Shown here in pieces: positions 8,334-17,773 of a DNA stretch of 34,157 bases. Numbering within the stretch: position 1 is the first letter of the stretch; each line of letters begins with the position of its first letter. The position numbers and the translations under genes are program-made. The notes under the pieces are model-generated. The model did not search any database, was not told the origin of the DNA, and saw only the letters and a program-made list of their open reading frames with translations. The stretch lies in assembly GCA_020860645.1 (NCBI GenBank), contig JAJBTX010000015.1:1-34157 (forward strand), written 5' to 3'. Source of the DNA: Lachnospiraceae bacterium. Lineage in GTDB: Bacteria; Bacillota; Clostridia; Lachnospirales; Lachnospiraceae.

Positions 8334-9926
8334 TTATCTATCCCACTTATCACACAGCGAGTTGATCTGTCCGGTGAATTTCGCGAGGTCCTTGTTCGCG
8401 CCGCCCTCGTTGTGGTAGATGACCTGCAAAAGCCGCTTGCCTGCTTCGAGGAGTCGTGCGTAGGCTTCGGACTTTCGCTTCGCAGCGGGCTTTGTCGCGA
8501 CGGGCACAGGCTCCGCCTCCCGCTCCCAGGCGTCTGTGGCCAGATCGAAGAGCGCGCCGGAGAAGGGTGCGCAGGCGGCGAGGCCGTATTCCCGGTTCAG
8601 ACTCTCGGCGAAGTGCTCGCACACCTCGTCGTCCCCGTGGACGACGAAGACCATCTTCGGCGCGGGCGAAAAGGCGCTCGCCCATTTCAGAAGGCCGTCC
8701 CGGTCGGCGTGTCCGCTGATTCCCTCCAGGTTCCGGATCTCGGCTTTCACCTCGATCGTCTCCCCGAAGAGCTTTACACGCTCCGCGCCCTCGCGCAGCG
8801 CGCGGCCCAGCGTGCCGTTCGCCTGATAGCCGACGAAGAGCACCGTGCTCTCCGGTCGCCAGAGATTGTGCTTCAGGTGGTGCTTGATGCGACCGGCCTC
8901 GCACATGCCAGAGGCGGAGATGATGACCTTCGGCGTCTTGTCAAAGTTGATCGCCTTGGACTCTTCGCTTGAGACCGCGAGGTGCAGACCCGCGAAGCGG
9001 ATCGGATTGATGCCCGCTCGAACGAGTGCCATCGCCTCCTCGTCGAAGCAGGACTGGTAATTTTTATTAAAAATGGAAGTGGCCTCGATCGCCAGCGGGC
9101 TGTCCACATAGACCGGAAAATCGATGTCCACAAGCTTCCGTTCCTTGATATCGCGGATAAAATAGAGCAGCTCCTGCGTCCGGCCGACCGCGAAGGCCGG
9201 GATGACAAGATTGCCGCCGCGTTTCAGCGTCCGGCTGATCACCGCTGCGAGCTCTGTGGCGTAGTCGGGCGGCGCGTTGTGGACGCGGTCCCCGTAGGTG
9301 GACTCCATGATCACGTAGTCTGCCGTCTCGGTGGGGAGTGGATCCCGGATCAGCGGCTGGTTGATATTTCCGATGTCGCCAGAGAAGACGAGCTTTCTCG
9401 AGACGTCTCCTTCGGTAATCCACAGTTCAACCGAGGAGGAGCCGAGCAGGTGTCCCACGTCGCGGAAGCGCGCCTGAATCCCGGGGCAGAGATCGATCTT
9501 CTGCTCATAGTCGCAGGGATGGAAGCGGCTGATCGCCCCGAGCGCGTCCTCCATCGTGTAGAGCGGTACATACTCCGGTTCGCCCGCGCGCTTTGCCTTG
9601 CGGTTGCGCCACTCTGCCTCAAACTCCTGGATGTGTGCGCTGTCACGCAGCATGATACTGCACAGGTCGCTGGTGGCGAAGGTGGAGATGATGTCCCCGC
9701 GGAAGCCCTCCTTGTATAAGAGCGGAAGCCGTCCCGAGTGGTCGATGTGCGCGTGCGTCAGCAGTACGTAGTCAATGTGGTGGATGGGAACCGGAATGTC
9801 CTGATTGACATAGGCGTCCCTCCCCTGTTCCATCCCGCAGTCGATCAGAATATTTTTCCCGCAGGCCTCCACGTAGTGGCAACTCCCGGTGACCTCGTGG
9901 TCGGCTCCGACAAAACCAAGCTTCAT
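8334..9926 (-). CDS. MBL-fold beta-CASP metallo-hydrolase with RNA-specificity domain (CPSF/Ysh1-like)
   Basis: 'LLTHAHIDHSGRLPLLYKEGFRG', 'VFSGDIG', 'VIISASGMCEAGRIKHHLKHNLW', 'GISGHADRDGLLKWA'; start at MKLGFVGADHEVTGSCHYVE. Confidence 0.92.
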   Translation of the reverse strand: MKLGFVGADHEVTGSCHYVEACGKNILIDCGMEQGRDAYVNQDIPVPIHHIDYVLLTHAHIDHSGRLPLLYKEGFRGDIISTFATSDLCSIMLRDSAHIQEFEAEWRNRKAKRAGEPEYVPLYTMEDALGAISRFHPCDYEQKIDLCPGIQARFRDVGHLLGSSSVELWITEGDVSRKLVFSGDIGNINQPLIRDPLPTETADYVIMESTYGDRVHNAPPDYATELAAVISRTLKRGGNLVIPAFAVGRTQELLYFIRDIKERKLVDIDFPVYVDSPLAIEATSIFNKNYQSCFDEEAMALVRAGINPIRFAGLHLAVSSEESKAINFDKTPKVIISASGMCEAGRIKHHLKHNLWRPESTVLFVGYQANGTLGRALREGAERVKLFGETIEVKAEIRNLEGISGHADRDGLLKWASAFSPAPKMVFVVHGDDEVCEHFAESLNREYGLAACAPFSGALFDLATDAWEREAEPVPVATKPAAKRKSEAYARLLEAGKRLLQVIYHNEGGANKDLAKFTGQINSLCDKWDR

Positions 9927-9998
9927 GGTGTGTACCCCCTTTCCTCTCCTGTCATTATAGTAGCAAGATTTAAACAAAGATTCAACCGCAAAAGCGGA

Positions 9999-10027
9999 TT
10001 GCCTGTTTTGGAAAATCAGTATATAAT
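9999..10027 (+). promoter_or_regulatory. Candidate sigma-A promoter for the Mrp-like operon: TTGCCT-N17-TATAAT
   Basis: TTGCCT 9999-10004, 17-nt spacer, TATAAT 10022-10027, ~34 nt upstream of the first operon ORF. Confidence 0.6.
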
Positions 10028-10060
10028 GAGCGCAAGCGAGAAGAATGGGGAGCGGCTCTT

Positions 10061-10525
10061 ATGTACATCGCGTTTCTGCTTTTGTGGGTTATTTTCAATG
10101 GAAGAGTGACTTTGGAGATCCTGCTGATCGGGATCATCCTTTGCAGCGCACTTTTTCTTTTTTGCTGCAGATTTCTCGGCTACAGCATGAAAAAAGATCT
10201 CCGTCTGCTGAAGCTGATGCCGCTGGCCGCAGAGTATATCGTCACGCTGATCGCCGAGATCCTGAAGGCGAACCGGCAGGTGCTGCACTACATTGTCACG
10301 CCGGTCTACCAGGTGGAGCCGCGGATCGTGCATTTTAAAACCGATCTGAAGACGGAGAGTGCGCGGGTCGTCCTGGCGAACTCGATTACGCTGACGCCGG
10401 GAACGATCACGGTTGGGCTCGAGGGAGCGGATTTCTATGTGCACTGTCTTGACTCCGATTTTGACACGGATCTGGAGACTTCCGTGTTTGTGAAGCTTCT
10501 GAAGAGGATGGAGGCGGTGGAATAG
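10061..10525 (+). CDS. mrpE: Na+/H+ antiporter subunit E (MrpE/MnhE-like)
   Basis: MnhE-like 'RVVLANSITLTPGTITVGLEGADFYVHCLD' motif; first gene of the antiporter cluster. Confidence 0.9.
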   Translation: MYIAFLLLWVIFNGRVTLEILLIGIILCSALFLFCCRFLGYSMKKDLRLLKLMPLAAEYIVTLIAEILKANRQVLHYIVTPVYQVEPRIVHFKTDLKTESARVVLANSITLTPGTITVGLEGADFYVHCLDSDFDTDLETSVFVKLLKRMEAVE

Positions 10526-10867
10526 ATGTATGAGAAGGTTTATCACGGCTTTCTGCTGCTGTGCATGATCGTGATCGCCGTGCTGATTATCCTGTGTCTG
10601 CTGCGCGCGATTCTGGGACCGCGGCTCGGCGACCGGATCGTATCGATTAATATGATCGGAACCATGACGATCGTGGAGATCGCGATGCTGGCGCTCTATA
10701 TGCGGGAGAGTTATCTCTACGACGTCTGCCTGATCTACGCGATGATCAGCTTCCTGGCGGTTGTCGTGCTGACGAAAATTTATGAGGGGGCTTACCGCGA
10801 AAAGAAGCAGCGCGGCGAGCTGCTGATCAAGGAGACGGACGAGAGAAAGGAGGATGAGGACGAATGA
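10526..10867 (+). CDS. mrpF: Na+/H+ antiporter subunit F (MrpF/MnhF-like)
   Basis: 'CLLRAILGPRLGDRIVSINMIGTMTIV...YDVCLIYAMISFLAVVVLTKI' MnhF pattern; position in the operon. Confidence 0.88.
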   Translation: MYEKVYHGFLLLCMIVIAVLIILCLLRAILGPRLGDRIVSINMIGTMTIVEIAMLALYMRESYLYDVCLIYAMISFLAVVVLTKIYEGAYREKKQRGELLIKETDERKEDEDE

Positions 10868-11196
10868 TTGCCTGGATACAGCTGGCGGTGGGCGGCATTT
10901 TTATCGTGATCGGTCTTCTGACGCTGTGCGTGGCGGTGTTCGGGGTCTACCGCTTTCACTATGTGCTGAACCGGATGCACGCCTCGGCGATGGGAGATTC
11001 GCTGGGTATTCTGTTCATCATCATCGGTCTGATGATCTTAAGCGGCTTGAATCTGGGGACGCTGAAGCTCGCGCTGATCATCGTCTTCTTCTGGCTGGCG
11101 GGACCGGTTTCGAGCCATATGATCGGACAGATGGAGGTGCTGACGAACGAGCATCTGGAGGAAGAATGTGAGGTGCCGGACGATGGAGACTTTTAA
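10864..11196 (+). CDS. mrpG: Na+/H+ antiporter subunit G (MrpG/MnhG-like)
   Basis: 'VAVFGVYRFHYVLNRMHASAMGDSLGILFIIIGLMI...GPVSSHMIG' MnhG pattern; ATGA overlap with the previous gene. Confidence 0.88.
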   Translation: MIAWIQLAVGGIFIVIGLLTLCVAVFGVYRFHYVLNRMHASAMGDSLGILFIIIGLMILSGLNLGTLKLALIIVFFWLAGPVSSHMIGQMEVLTNEHLEEECEVPDDGDF

Positions 11197-11458
11197 AATC
11201 ATTCTGCTGGTCTTTCTGATCCTCTGCGCGATCTCGGTCAGCCTCATCAAAAATTATCTGATATCGGTGATCGTCTTCATGTCCTACAGTCTGGTCATGT
11301 CGGTGATCTGGTTCCTGCTGGAGTCGCCGGATCTGGCGATCACGGAGGCAGCCGTCGGCGCGGGCGTGAGCAGTATTCTGTTCTTTGTGACGCTGCGCAA
11401 GATTCAGGCGCTGCATGACGCCGAGGGAGAGGAAAAGGATGAGCAGAGTCAGGGATAA
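11183..11458 (+). CDS. DUF4040 protein (MrpA C-terminal/MbhD-like)
   Basis: 91 aa; 'IWFLLESPDLAITEAAVGAGVSSILFFVTLRKI' motif of the DUF4040/MbhD family. Confidence 0.85.
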   Translation: METFKIILLVFLILCAISVSLIKNYLISVIVFMSYSLVMSVIWFLLESPDLAITEAAVGAGVSSILFFVTLRKIQALHDAEGEEKDEQSQG

Positions 11459-12395
11459 TTATGAAAACAGCCGGTTCCGTCGTCTGCTTCGCTGGATAAA
11501 CGGAGAAACGGATCCGCTCGAAGGGAAGATGGAGATGAAGCCCCTGCGCGAGGAAGAGCTCAAGGGCGAGTCGGTCTACGATCCGGATCGGATCGACCGC
11601 GCGCGGGTCGAACGCTATCTCGACGATGTGGAGCGCAATACGGAGGTGAGAGCTTTCCGTGTGGTCTACCGGCTCGGCTCGGTGGCGCTCTGTCTTCTGC
11701 TGATCGCGGCGCTGCTGTATGCAGTGTCGTGGATGCCGGCTGTCGGCGACGCGAACGCCCCTGCGAACAATGAAGTCTCACAGCGCTACGTTGAGCAGGG
11801 CCTGGAGGAGGTCGGCGCAGTCAATATGGTTACGAATATGATTCTGAGCTACCGCGGTTTTGATACCTTTGGGGAGACCTGCGTGCTGTTTGTCGCGGCG
11901 ACCTGTGTGATCGTGCTGCTGCGCAGACGGCGCGACGACATCGAGAAGGCGAAGGAGACGGACTGGAAGTACGAGCCGAAGCCGGACGCGATCCTGCAGC
12001 AGGTCACGAAGGTCCTGACGCCGGTCATTTTCCTTTTTGGTGTCTACATTATTTTGAATGGGCATCTTTCGCCGGGCGGCGGCTTTTCCGGCGGCGCAGT
12101 GATCGGCGCGGGGCTGATCCTTTATGTGACGACTTTCGGTTTCCACCGGACGCAGCGTTTTTTTAATGAGAAGACCTACGACTGTGTAAAGGTCGGCGCG
12201 CTGACACTGTACAGCATCACGATGATTTATTATTTCTATACGGGGGCGAACGGGATCGCGAGCCTCTTTAGTACCGGCACGGCGGGAAATATCCTGAGCG
12301 CCGGCATGCTGTTGCCGATCAATATTTTCGTCGGACTCGAAGTGGCCTGTACGATGTACTGCTTTTTCGCGCTGTTTCGGAGAGGGGGAATGTGA
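11439..12395 (+). CDS. MbhE-like + MrpB/MnhB-like fusion protein with N-terminal cytosolic extension
   Basis: 'VNMVTNMILSYRGFDTFGETCVLFVAATCVIVLL' (MbhE/MrpA C-terminal-like) followed by 'LTPVIFLFGVYIILNGHLSPGGGFSGGAVIGAGLIL' (MrpB); ~70 aa charged N-terminus. Confidence 0.85.
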   Translation: MSRVRDNYENSRFRRLLRWINGETDPLEGKMEMKPLREEELKGESVYDPDRIDRARVERYLDDVERNTEVRAFRVVYRLGSVALCLLLIAALLYAVSWMPAVGDANAPANNEVSQRYVEQGLEEVGAVNMVTNMILSYRGFDTFGETCVLFVAATCVIVLLRRRRDDIEKAKETDWKYEPKPDAILQQVTKVLTPVIFLFGVYIILNGHLSPGGGFSGGAVIGAGLILYVTTFGFHRTQRFFNEKTYDCVKVGALTLYSITMIYYFYTGANGIASLFSTGTAGNILSAGMLLPINIFVGLEVACTMYCFFALFRRGGM

Positions 12396-12396
12396 G

Positions 12397-12774
12397 ATGG
12401 GACCGAACCTTGCGCTGAATGTGGAGGAGGTCGCGGCGGTGATTCTCTTTGGCATCGGCTTCACGACGCTGCTGCTTCACCGGAATATGATCAAGAAGAT
12501 CATCGGCCTCAATATCATGGATACTTCGGTGTACCTTTTTCTGGCGGCGATGGGATATATCGAGGGGCGCGCGGCGCCGATCGTGGAGAACGGCGTGACC
12601 GACGTGGAATACTACATCAATCCGATCCCGAGCGGTCTGGTGCTGACCGGTATTGTCGTGTCCGTCAGTGTGACGGCGCTGATGCTGGTGCTGACGGTGC
12701 GCATGTACCGGCGTTATCACTCGCTGGATCTGGATGAGATCCTGATCCGGATGCAGAGGGAGGAGCTGAAATGA
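12397..12774 (+). CDS. mrpC: Na+/H+ antiporter subunit C (MrpC/NuoK-like)
   Basis: 'VILFGIGFTTLLLHRNMIKKIIGLNIMDTSVYLFLAAMGY...NPIPSGLVLTGIVVSVSVTALMLVLTVRMYRRY'. Confidence 0.9.
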   Translation: MGPNLALNVEEVAAVILFGIGFTTLLLHRNMIKKIIGLNIMDTSVYLFLAAMGYIEGRAAPIVENGVTDVEYYINPIPSGLVLTGIVVSVSVTALMLVLTVRMYRRYHSLDLDEILIRMQREELK

Positions 12775-14270
12775 GCTTTGTTCAGAACTTCCCCTGTTTT
12801 TCGATCGTCCTGTGCATGGCCTCCGGGATTATCTCGACGCCGCTGAAGGGAAAAGGGGCGAAGCGCGTGACGCTGTTTGTCGTGTCGCTCGCGGCGCTTT
12901 TGTCCTTCGCGACGCTGCTCTATATCATTTCCACGGGCGCGGGCTTTACCTATACGATGGGGCGCTTCCCGGCTCCGTGGGGCAATGAGCTGCGGGCGGG
13001 CCTTCTGGAATCGCTGCTTGCGACGGTCTTTTCCCTGGTCGTGCTCTGCTCCCTGCTCGGCGGGATGGATCTCATTTTCACGGATGTCGCGGAGGACAAG
13101 GTAAATCTTTACTTTATCCTGGTCGATCTGCTGCTGAGCTCGCTGCTCGCGATTCTCTACACGAACGACCTTTTCACGGCCTATGTGTTTGTGGAGATCA
13201 ACACGATTTCGACCTGCGGCCTGATCATGATCCGGGAGAGTGGGCGTTCGCTGATCGCGGCAACGCGCTACATGGTCATGAGCCTGATCGGTTCCGGCCT
13301 CTTCCTGATCAGCATCGCGATGCTCTACGGCGTCACCGGAAATCTGCTGATGGAATATATTCATGTGGAGATTCTGGAGCTGGCGGCGAGCGGGCAGTAC
13401 CAGGTTCCGCTGCTCGTGATCATCAGCTTCTGCACGGTCGGCCTCGCGATCAAGAGTGGGCTCTACCCCTTCCACTCCTGGATGCCGGACGCCTACGGCT
13501 ACGCCACGATTTCGAGCAGCGCGATCCTGTCGTCGCTGGTGTCGAAGAGCTATATCTTCCTGCTGATCAAGATTTTTTACCGCGTGATCGGTTTCGATCT
13601 CATCGTGCAGAGTAAGATTGTGAACGTGCTGTTTGTCTTCGGCCTGATCGGCATGATCATGGGCTCTGTGTCCGCAATTATGGCAAAGGAAATCTACCGG
13701 ATGATCGCCTACTCGTCAGTCGCTCAGATCGGCTATGTCTATATGGGAATCGGCCTTGCGACGGAGGCGGGGATGGTCGCGGCGGTGTTCCATATTTTGA
13801 CGCACGCGGTCACGAAGTCGCTGCTTTTCCTCTCGGCGAAGGGTCTCAATGAAGCTTCGGGGAGAAAACGCGTCTACCCCGCGCTGCAGGGCGCGGCCTT
13901 CCGTAATCCGCTCGCCGGTGCGGCATTCCTGATCGGCAGCCTCTCGATGATTGGTATCCCGACGCTGGCCGGTTTTATCTCGAAGCTGCTCTTCGCGACG
14001 GCAGCGATCGACGGCTCTCAGAGAAAGATGCTGCCGACGCTGATCGTGCTGGCGGTCAGTACGATCCTGAACACGATCTATTTCCTGCACACGGTCGTGC
14101 GGATCTATACGCCGGTCGGCGCGCCGGAGGAATATAAGGATGTGCGCATTCACCCGACGCCCGGGAGAATCGGCGCGCTAGTAGCATTGATTCTGATGAA
14201 TTTTGGCCTGGGGCTTTTCTCCCAGCCGATTACCGACCTGATACGGGCCGGGATAGAGATGTTTGCATAA
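12771..14270 (+). CDS. Proton-conducting transporter, complex I subunit 5/MrpD-like (antiporter-like subunit 1)
   Basis: NuoL/M/N family; 'AYVFVEINTIST' TM5 Glu and 'GLAIKSGLYPFHSWMPDAYGYA' TM7 Lys. Confidence 0.9.
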   Translation: MSFVQNFPCFSIVLCMASGIISTPLKGKGAKRVTLFVVSLAALLSFATLLYIISTGAGFTYTMGRFPAPWGNELRAGLLESLLATVFSLVVLCSLLGGMDLIFTDVAEDKVNLYFILVDLLLSSLLAILYTNDLFTAYVFVEINTISTCGLIMIRESGRSLIAATRYMVMSLIGSGLFLISIAMLYGVTGNLLMEYIHVEILELAASGQYQVPLLVIISFCTVGLAIKSGLYPFHSWMPDAYGYATISSSAILSSLVSKSYIFLLIKIFYRVIGFDLIVQSKIVNVLFVFGLIGMIMGSVSAIMAKEIYRMIAYSSVAQIGYVYMGIGLATEAGMVAAVFHILTHAVTKSLLFLSAKGLNEASGRKRVYPALQGAAFRNPLAGAAFLIGSLSMIGIPTLAGFISKLLFATAAIDGSQRKMLPTLIVLAVSTILNTIYFLHTVVRIYTPVGAPEEYKDVRIHPTPGRIGALVALILMNFGLGLFSQPITDLIRAGIEMFA

Positions 14271-14285
14271 GGAGGAACGAAGGAA

Positions 14286-15773
14286 ATGACGATTACATGG
14301 ATGTTTGGGGCGGCGATTCTGCTGCCGGTGCTGTCGGGCCTGTTTCTCCTGCTGCGACGGGGAAGGATAAAGAATCGCCGTCTGAAATGCGTCGGGATTT
14401 TCCTGGTGATGGCGCTGACCGCATTGCTGGCGATTGGTCTAATGTTCTCGCCGGATTATGAACTCACAGTCTGGCGGCTGACGGACACGATTTCGCTGAC
14501 TTTCCGTCTCGATGGCCTTGCGCGGCTCTTTATGGGGATGACCGTGGCGGCCTGGACACTGGGCGGTGTCTTTGCCTTCGAGTATATGAAGCATGAGGAG
14601 AATGAGGAACGCTATTTTGGCTTTTACCTGATCGTGCTGGGTGTGTTGCTCGCGCTCGACCAGGCGGGCAATCTGGTGACGCTGTATCTCTGCTTTGAGA
14701 TGATGACGCTGACCTCGCTGCCGCTCGTGCTGCACAATATGTCGCACGAGGCAGTCATGGCGGGACTGAAATACCTGTTTTACTCGATCGGCGGTGCCTT
14801 CACCGCGCTGTTCGGCATTTTTTACCTCTTCGCGAACGGGCTCACCGGCAGCTTCACGCCGGGCGGCTACCTGAGTGCGGGGACGGTTTCTTACACAGGA
14901 ACGACTGGGATGACGCTCTTTGTGCTGCTGCTGATCATCGTCGGCTTTGGAACGAAGGCCGGCATGTTTCCCATGCACGGCTGGCTGCCGACGGCCCATC
15001 CGGTCGCCCCGGCTCCGGCGAGCGCAGTGCTCTCCGGCGTGATCACGAAGGCCGGTGTGCTGGCGGTCGTGCGCGTGGTCTTCTATATGGTCGGCGCAGA
15101 TTTCCTGCGCGGCACCTGGGTGCAGTACACCTGGCTTACCCTGGCGCTGATCACGGTCTTCATGGGCTCCATGATGGCCTACAAGGAGCAGCTCCTGAAG
15201 AAACGTCTGGCCTACTCGTCGGTGAGCCAGGTTTCCTACATCATGTTCGGCCTGGCGACGCTGACGGCGGACGGCTTTGTCGGAGGACTCGCGCATTTTA
15301 TCTTTCACAGCGTGATCAAGGACTGCCTGTTCCTCTGCGCGGGCGCGATTATTTATAATACGCACCGGACGCGCGTCGACGAGCTGCGCGGCATCGGTAA
15401 GGAGATGCCCGTGACGATGTGGTGCTTTACGATCGTCTCGCTCGGCCTCGTCGGTATCCCGCCGCTCTCCGGCTTTGTCAGCAAATGGTATCTGGCTATG
15501 GGATCCCTTGGCTCCGGCACCGGCGTCTTTTCCTGGCTCGGACCGGTCGTATTGCTGCTGAGCGCGCTGCTGACGGCGGGGTATCTTCTGACGCTGTCGA
15601 TCCAGGCCTTCTTCCCGGGTGCGGACTTTGACTACGCGGGCGTGAAGAAGCATGAGGTGAACGCGCTGATGACGGTTCCGATGATCCTCTACGCGGCGGC
15701 GACACTGCTGCTCGGTATGTTCCCGGGCGCGCTGATCGGATTTATCCAGAATATTGCTTCCGCGGTTCTGTAA
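14286..15773 (+). CDS. Proton-conducting transporter, MrpD/NuoL-like (antiporter-like subunit 2)
   Basis: 'LYLCFEMMTLTSLPLVLHN' and 'GFGTKAGMFPMHGWLPTAHPVAPAPASAVLSG'; RBS 'aaggagg'. Confidence 0.9.
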   Translation: MTITWMFGAAILLPVLSGLFLLLRRGRIKNRRLKCVGIFLVMALTALLAIGLMFSPDYELTVWRLTDTISLTFRLDGLARLFMGMTVAAWTLGGVFAFEYMKHEENEERYFGFYLIVLGVLLALDQAGNLVTLYLCFEMMTLTSLPLVLHNMSHEAVMAGLKYLFYSIGGAFTALFGIFYLFANGLTGSFTPGGYLSAGTVSYTGTTGMTLFVLLLIIVGFGTKAGMFPMHGWLPTAHPVAPAPASAVLSGVITKAGVLAVVRVVFYMVGADFLRGTWVQYTWLTLALITVFMGSMMAYKEQLLKKRLAYSSVSQVSYIMFGLATLTADGFVGGLAHFIFHSVIKDCLFLCAGAIIYNTHRTRVDELRGIGKEMPVTMWCFTIVSLGLVGIPPLSGFVSKWYLAMGSLGSGTGVFSWLGPVVLLLSALLTAGYLLTLSIQAFFPGADFDYAGVKKHEVNALMTVPMILYAAATLLLGMFPGALIGFIQNIASAVL

Positions 15774-15782
15774 GGAGGTGCG

Positions 15783-17261
15783 ATGATGAACAGTGCCTGT
15801 CTTGCGCTTGCGGTCGCGCTTCCGATCGTGGGCGGTGCGCTGATGCCGCTGCTGCGGCTGCCTGATAAAAAGAGAAATCTGCTGATCGAGCTCCTGGTGC
15901 TCGCCACCTCGGCGCTGGCCTTCGCCTGTGTCCTGCGGCGCCCGGAGACGAATTTTGTGCTGTTCCATCTGACCGGAAATATGACCTTTTCTCTCCGGCT
16001 CGACGGTCTGGGCTGTGTCTTCACCTGCCTGATTGCGGCGCTGTGGCCGCTCGCGACGCTCTATGCTTTTGAATATATGCGCCACGAGGAGCGCACGACC
16101 AGCTTTTTCTGCTGCTATACGATGACCTACGGGGTGACGCTCGGCGTCGCGATGTCGGAGGATCTCGTGACGATGTATCTGTTTTACGAGTTGCTGACGC
16201 TGGTGAGCGTCTACCTCGTGATGCATCCGATGACCAGAAAGGCGCTGCGCGCAAGCCGGACCTATCTCTACTACTCGATCGGCGGCGCGGCCTTTGCGTT
16301 CATCGGACTCGTATTTCTCATCCTGTATGGGACGACGACGAACTTCGTCCTGGGCGGCGTGCTCGATATGGAGAAGGTTGGCGGCAATGTCCAGCTGATT
16401 CTGCTCGTGTATGTGCTGGCCTTTCTCGGCTTCGGCGTCAAGGCCGCAATATTCCCCTTCTCGGGCTGGCTGCCGAAGGCCTCTGTGGCGCCGACGCCGG
16501 TGACCGCGCTGCTTCACGCTGTCGCGGTCGTGAAATCGGGCGCGTTCGCGCTGATGCGCCTGACTTACTACAGCTTCGGGACGGATTTCCTGCGCGGTAC
16601 CTGGGCGCACTTCGCGGTCATGAGCATCGCAATGATCAGTGTTGTCTACGGCTCGACGATGGCGGTCAGGGAGACGCACTTTAAGAGGCGGCTCGCCTAT
16701 TCAACGATCAGCAATCTGTCCTATGTTATCATGGCTGTGACGATGATGAGTCCGGCCGGGCTGCTGGCCGCCATGTGTCACATGGTTGTCCACGCGGTCA
16801 TGAAGATTGGGGCCTTTTTCTGCTCGGGCGCAGTCCTGCACCAGAGTGGCGTCGAGTACATCGATGAGCTGAATGGCCTGGGGCGGCGGATGCCCTTCAC
16901 TTTCGGCACCTTTGTCATCTTCGGTTGCTCCCTCGCGGGTATTCCCCTCTTCGGGGGCTTCATCAGTAAGTGGTGTATCGCGATGGCGGCCGTCGAGACC
17001 GCGCGCGAGATTCCCTACGCCTATGCCGTGGTCGGCGTTCTGCTCTACGCCGCGCTGATGACCGCGATCTATGTTTTCACGGTGGTCGTCCGTGCCTTTT
17101 TCCCGGACCTGGGCAGTGTCACTCCGCACCCGGAGGTCACCGATCCGAACTGGGAGATGTGCCTGCCGCTCGCGCTCTTTGCCGTCGCGACCCTGGTGCT
17201 CGGGCTGCAATCCGGGCCGCTGCTGGAGATCCTGCAAAGCATCGCAAGCGGGGGGTTCTAG
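15783..17261 (+). CDS. Proton-conducting transporter, MrpD/NuoN-like (antiporter-like subunit 3)
   Basis: 'MYLFYELLTLVSVYLVMHP' and 'GFGVKAAIFPFSGWLPKASVAPTPVTALLHAV'; RBS 'aaggagg'. Confidence 0.9.
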   Translation: MMNSACLALAVALPIVGGALMPLLRLPDKKRNLLIELLVLATSALAFACVLRRPETNFVLFHLTGNMTFSLRLDGLGCVFTCLIAALWPLATLYAFEYMRHEERTTSFFCCYTMTYGVTLGVAMSEDLVTMYLFYELLTLVSVYLVMHPMTRKALRASRTYLYYSIGGAAFAFIGLVFLILYGTTTNFVLGGVLDMEKVGGNVQLILLVYVLAFLGFGVKAAIFPFSGWLPKASVAPTPVTALLHAVAVVKSGAFALMRLTYYSFGTDFLRGTWAHFAVMSIAMISVVYGSTMAVRETHFKRRLAYSTISNLSYVIMAVTMMSPAGLLAAMCHMVVHAVMKIGAFFCSGAVLHQSGVEYIDELNGLGRRMPFTFGTFVIFGCSLAGIPLFGGFISKWCIAMAAVETAREIPYAYAVVGVLLYAALMTAIYVFTVVVRAFFPDLGSVTPHPEVTDPNWEMCLPLALFAVATLVLGLQSGPLLEILQSIASGGF

Positions 17262-17271
17262 GCAAAGGGTT

Positions 17272-17327
17272 AGATACGTGTCGAAGGGACAGGTTGTGAC
17301 ACGGGGTCAGATACGTGGCAAAGGGAC
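17272..17327 (+). repeat. Short direct repeat pair agatacgtg(t/g)c(g/a)aagggac
   Basis: 17272-17290 and 17309-17327, 17/19 identical, 37 bp period; immediately 3' of the third antiporter-like gene. Confidence 0.7.
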
Positions 17328-17338
17328 GGCCCGGGGCA

Positions 17339-17465
17339 GGGATATATCTGTCCGGACTCGCTCCCGCTCAGTGTGCGGACGTAGCGGTACTAAGCTCAGT
17401 CGTCGCCTTACGGCTTGACTTCGCTAAGTGCCGACGCCGCACAATGGTCCGGTCAGATATATCCC
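17339..17465 (+). repeat. Structured palindromic repeat, copy 1 (left arm of an inverted pair)
   Basis: 12 bp terminal inverted repeat gggatatatctg/cagatatatccc; 43 bp segment 17351-17393 is the exact reverse complement of 17849-17891. Confidence 0.92.
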
Positions 17466-17643
17466 GGACCCGGGCCTGGACTTTGGAATGTGTCAGGACA
17501 AGGTCCTTGCATTTATCTGTAAAGGGGCATTTTGTATACTTTGCAAAGTGGAGCCAAGAGGAGTTGCATACCTGCATATGGTGCATATACAGATACAGTG
17601 CCAAGATGAGGGTATTTGCATTGTTGAAAAGGCAGGTTATGCC

Positions 17644-17770
17644 CTTTGTAGAAGTACAGCTGGAAGGCATAGTACTTGTAAATTGAGTTATGGTACAGAA
17701 GTTTCGTTATAGCCAGAGCGGACAGGGCGTAGTGGAGAAGGTTTTATCTCTTTGTAGAAGTGCAGCCTGG
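17644..17770 (+). repeat. Direct repeat pair ctttgtagaagt(a/g)cagc(c)tgg
   Basis: 17644-17663 and 17750-17770, one substitution and one 1-nt indel. Confidence 0.75.
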
Positions 17771-17773
17771 CGT

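Noticed and set aside
9987-9998. Small hairpin ccgcaaaagcgg before the operon promoter
   Set aside because: Only a 4-bp stem; too short to support as a regulator or terminator.
14439-16679. 746-aa minus-strand ORF opposite the antiporter genes
   Set aside because: Mirror-frame artefact of GC-rich codon bias; low-complexity His/Arg/Gln-rich translation with no recognisable domain, while the plus strand encodes clear membrane transporters.
17315-17712. ORFs of 94-123 aa in the intergenic repeat region
   Set aside because: They run through the palindromic repeat and spacer, lack convincing RBS and domain signals, and overlap in several frames.
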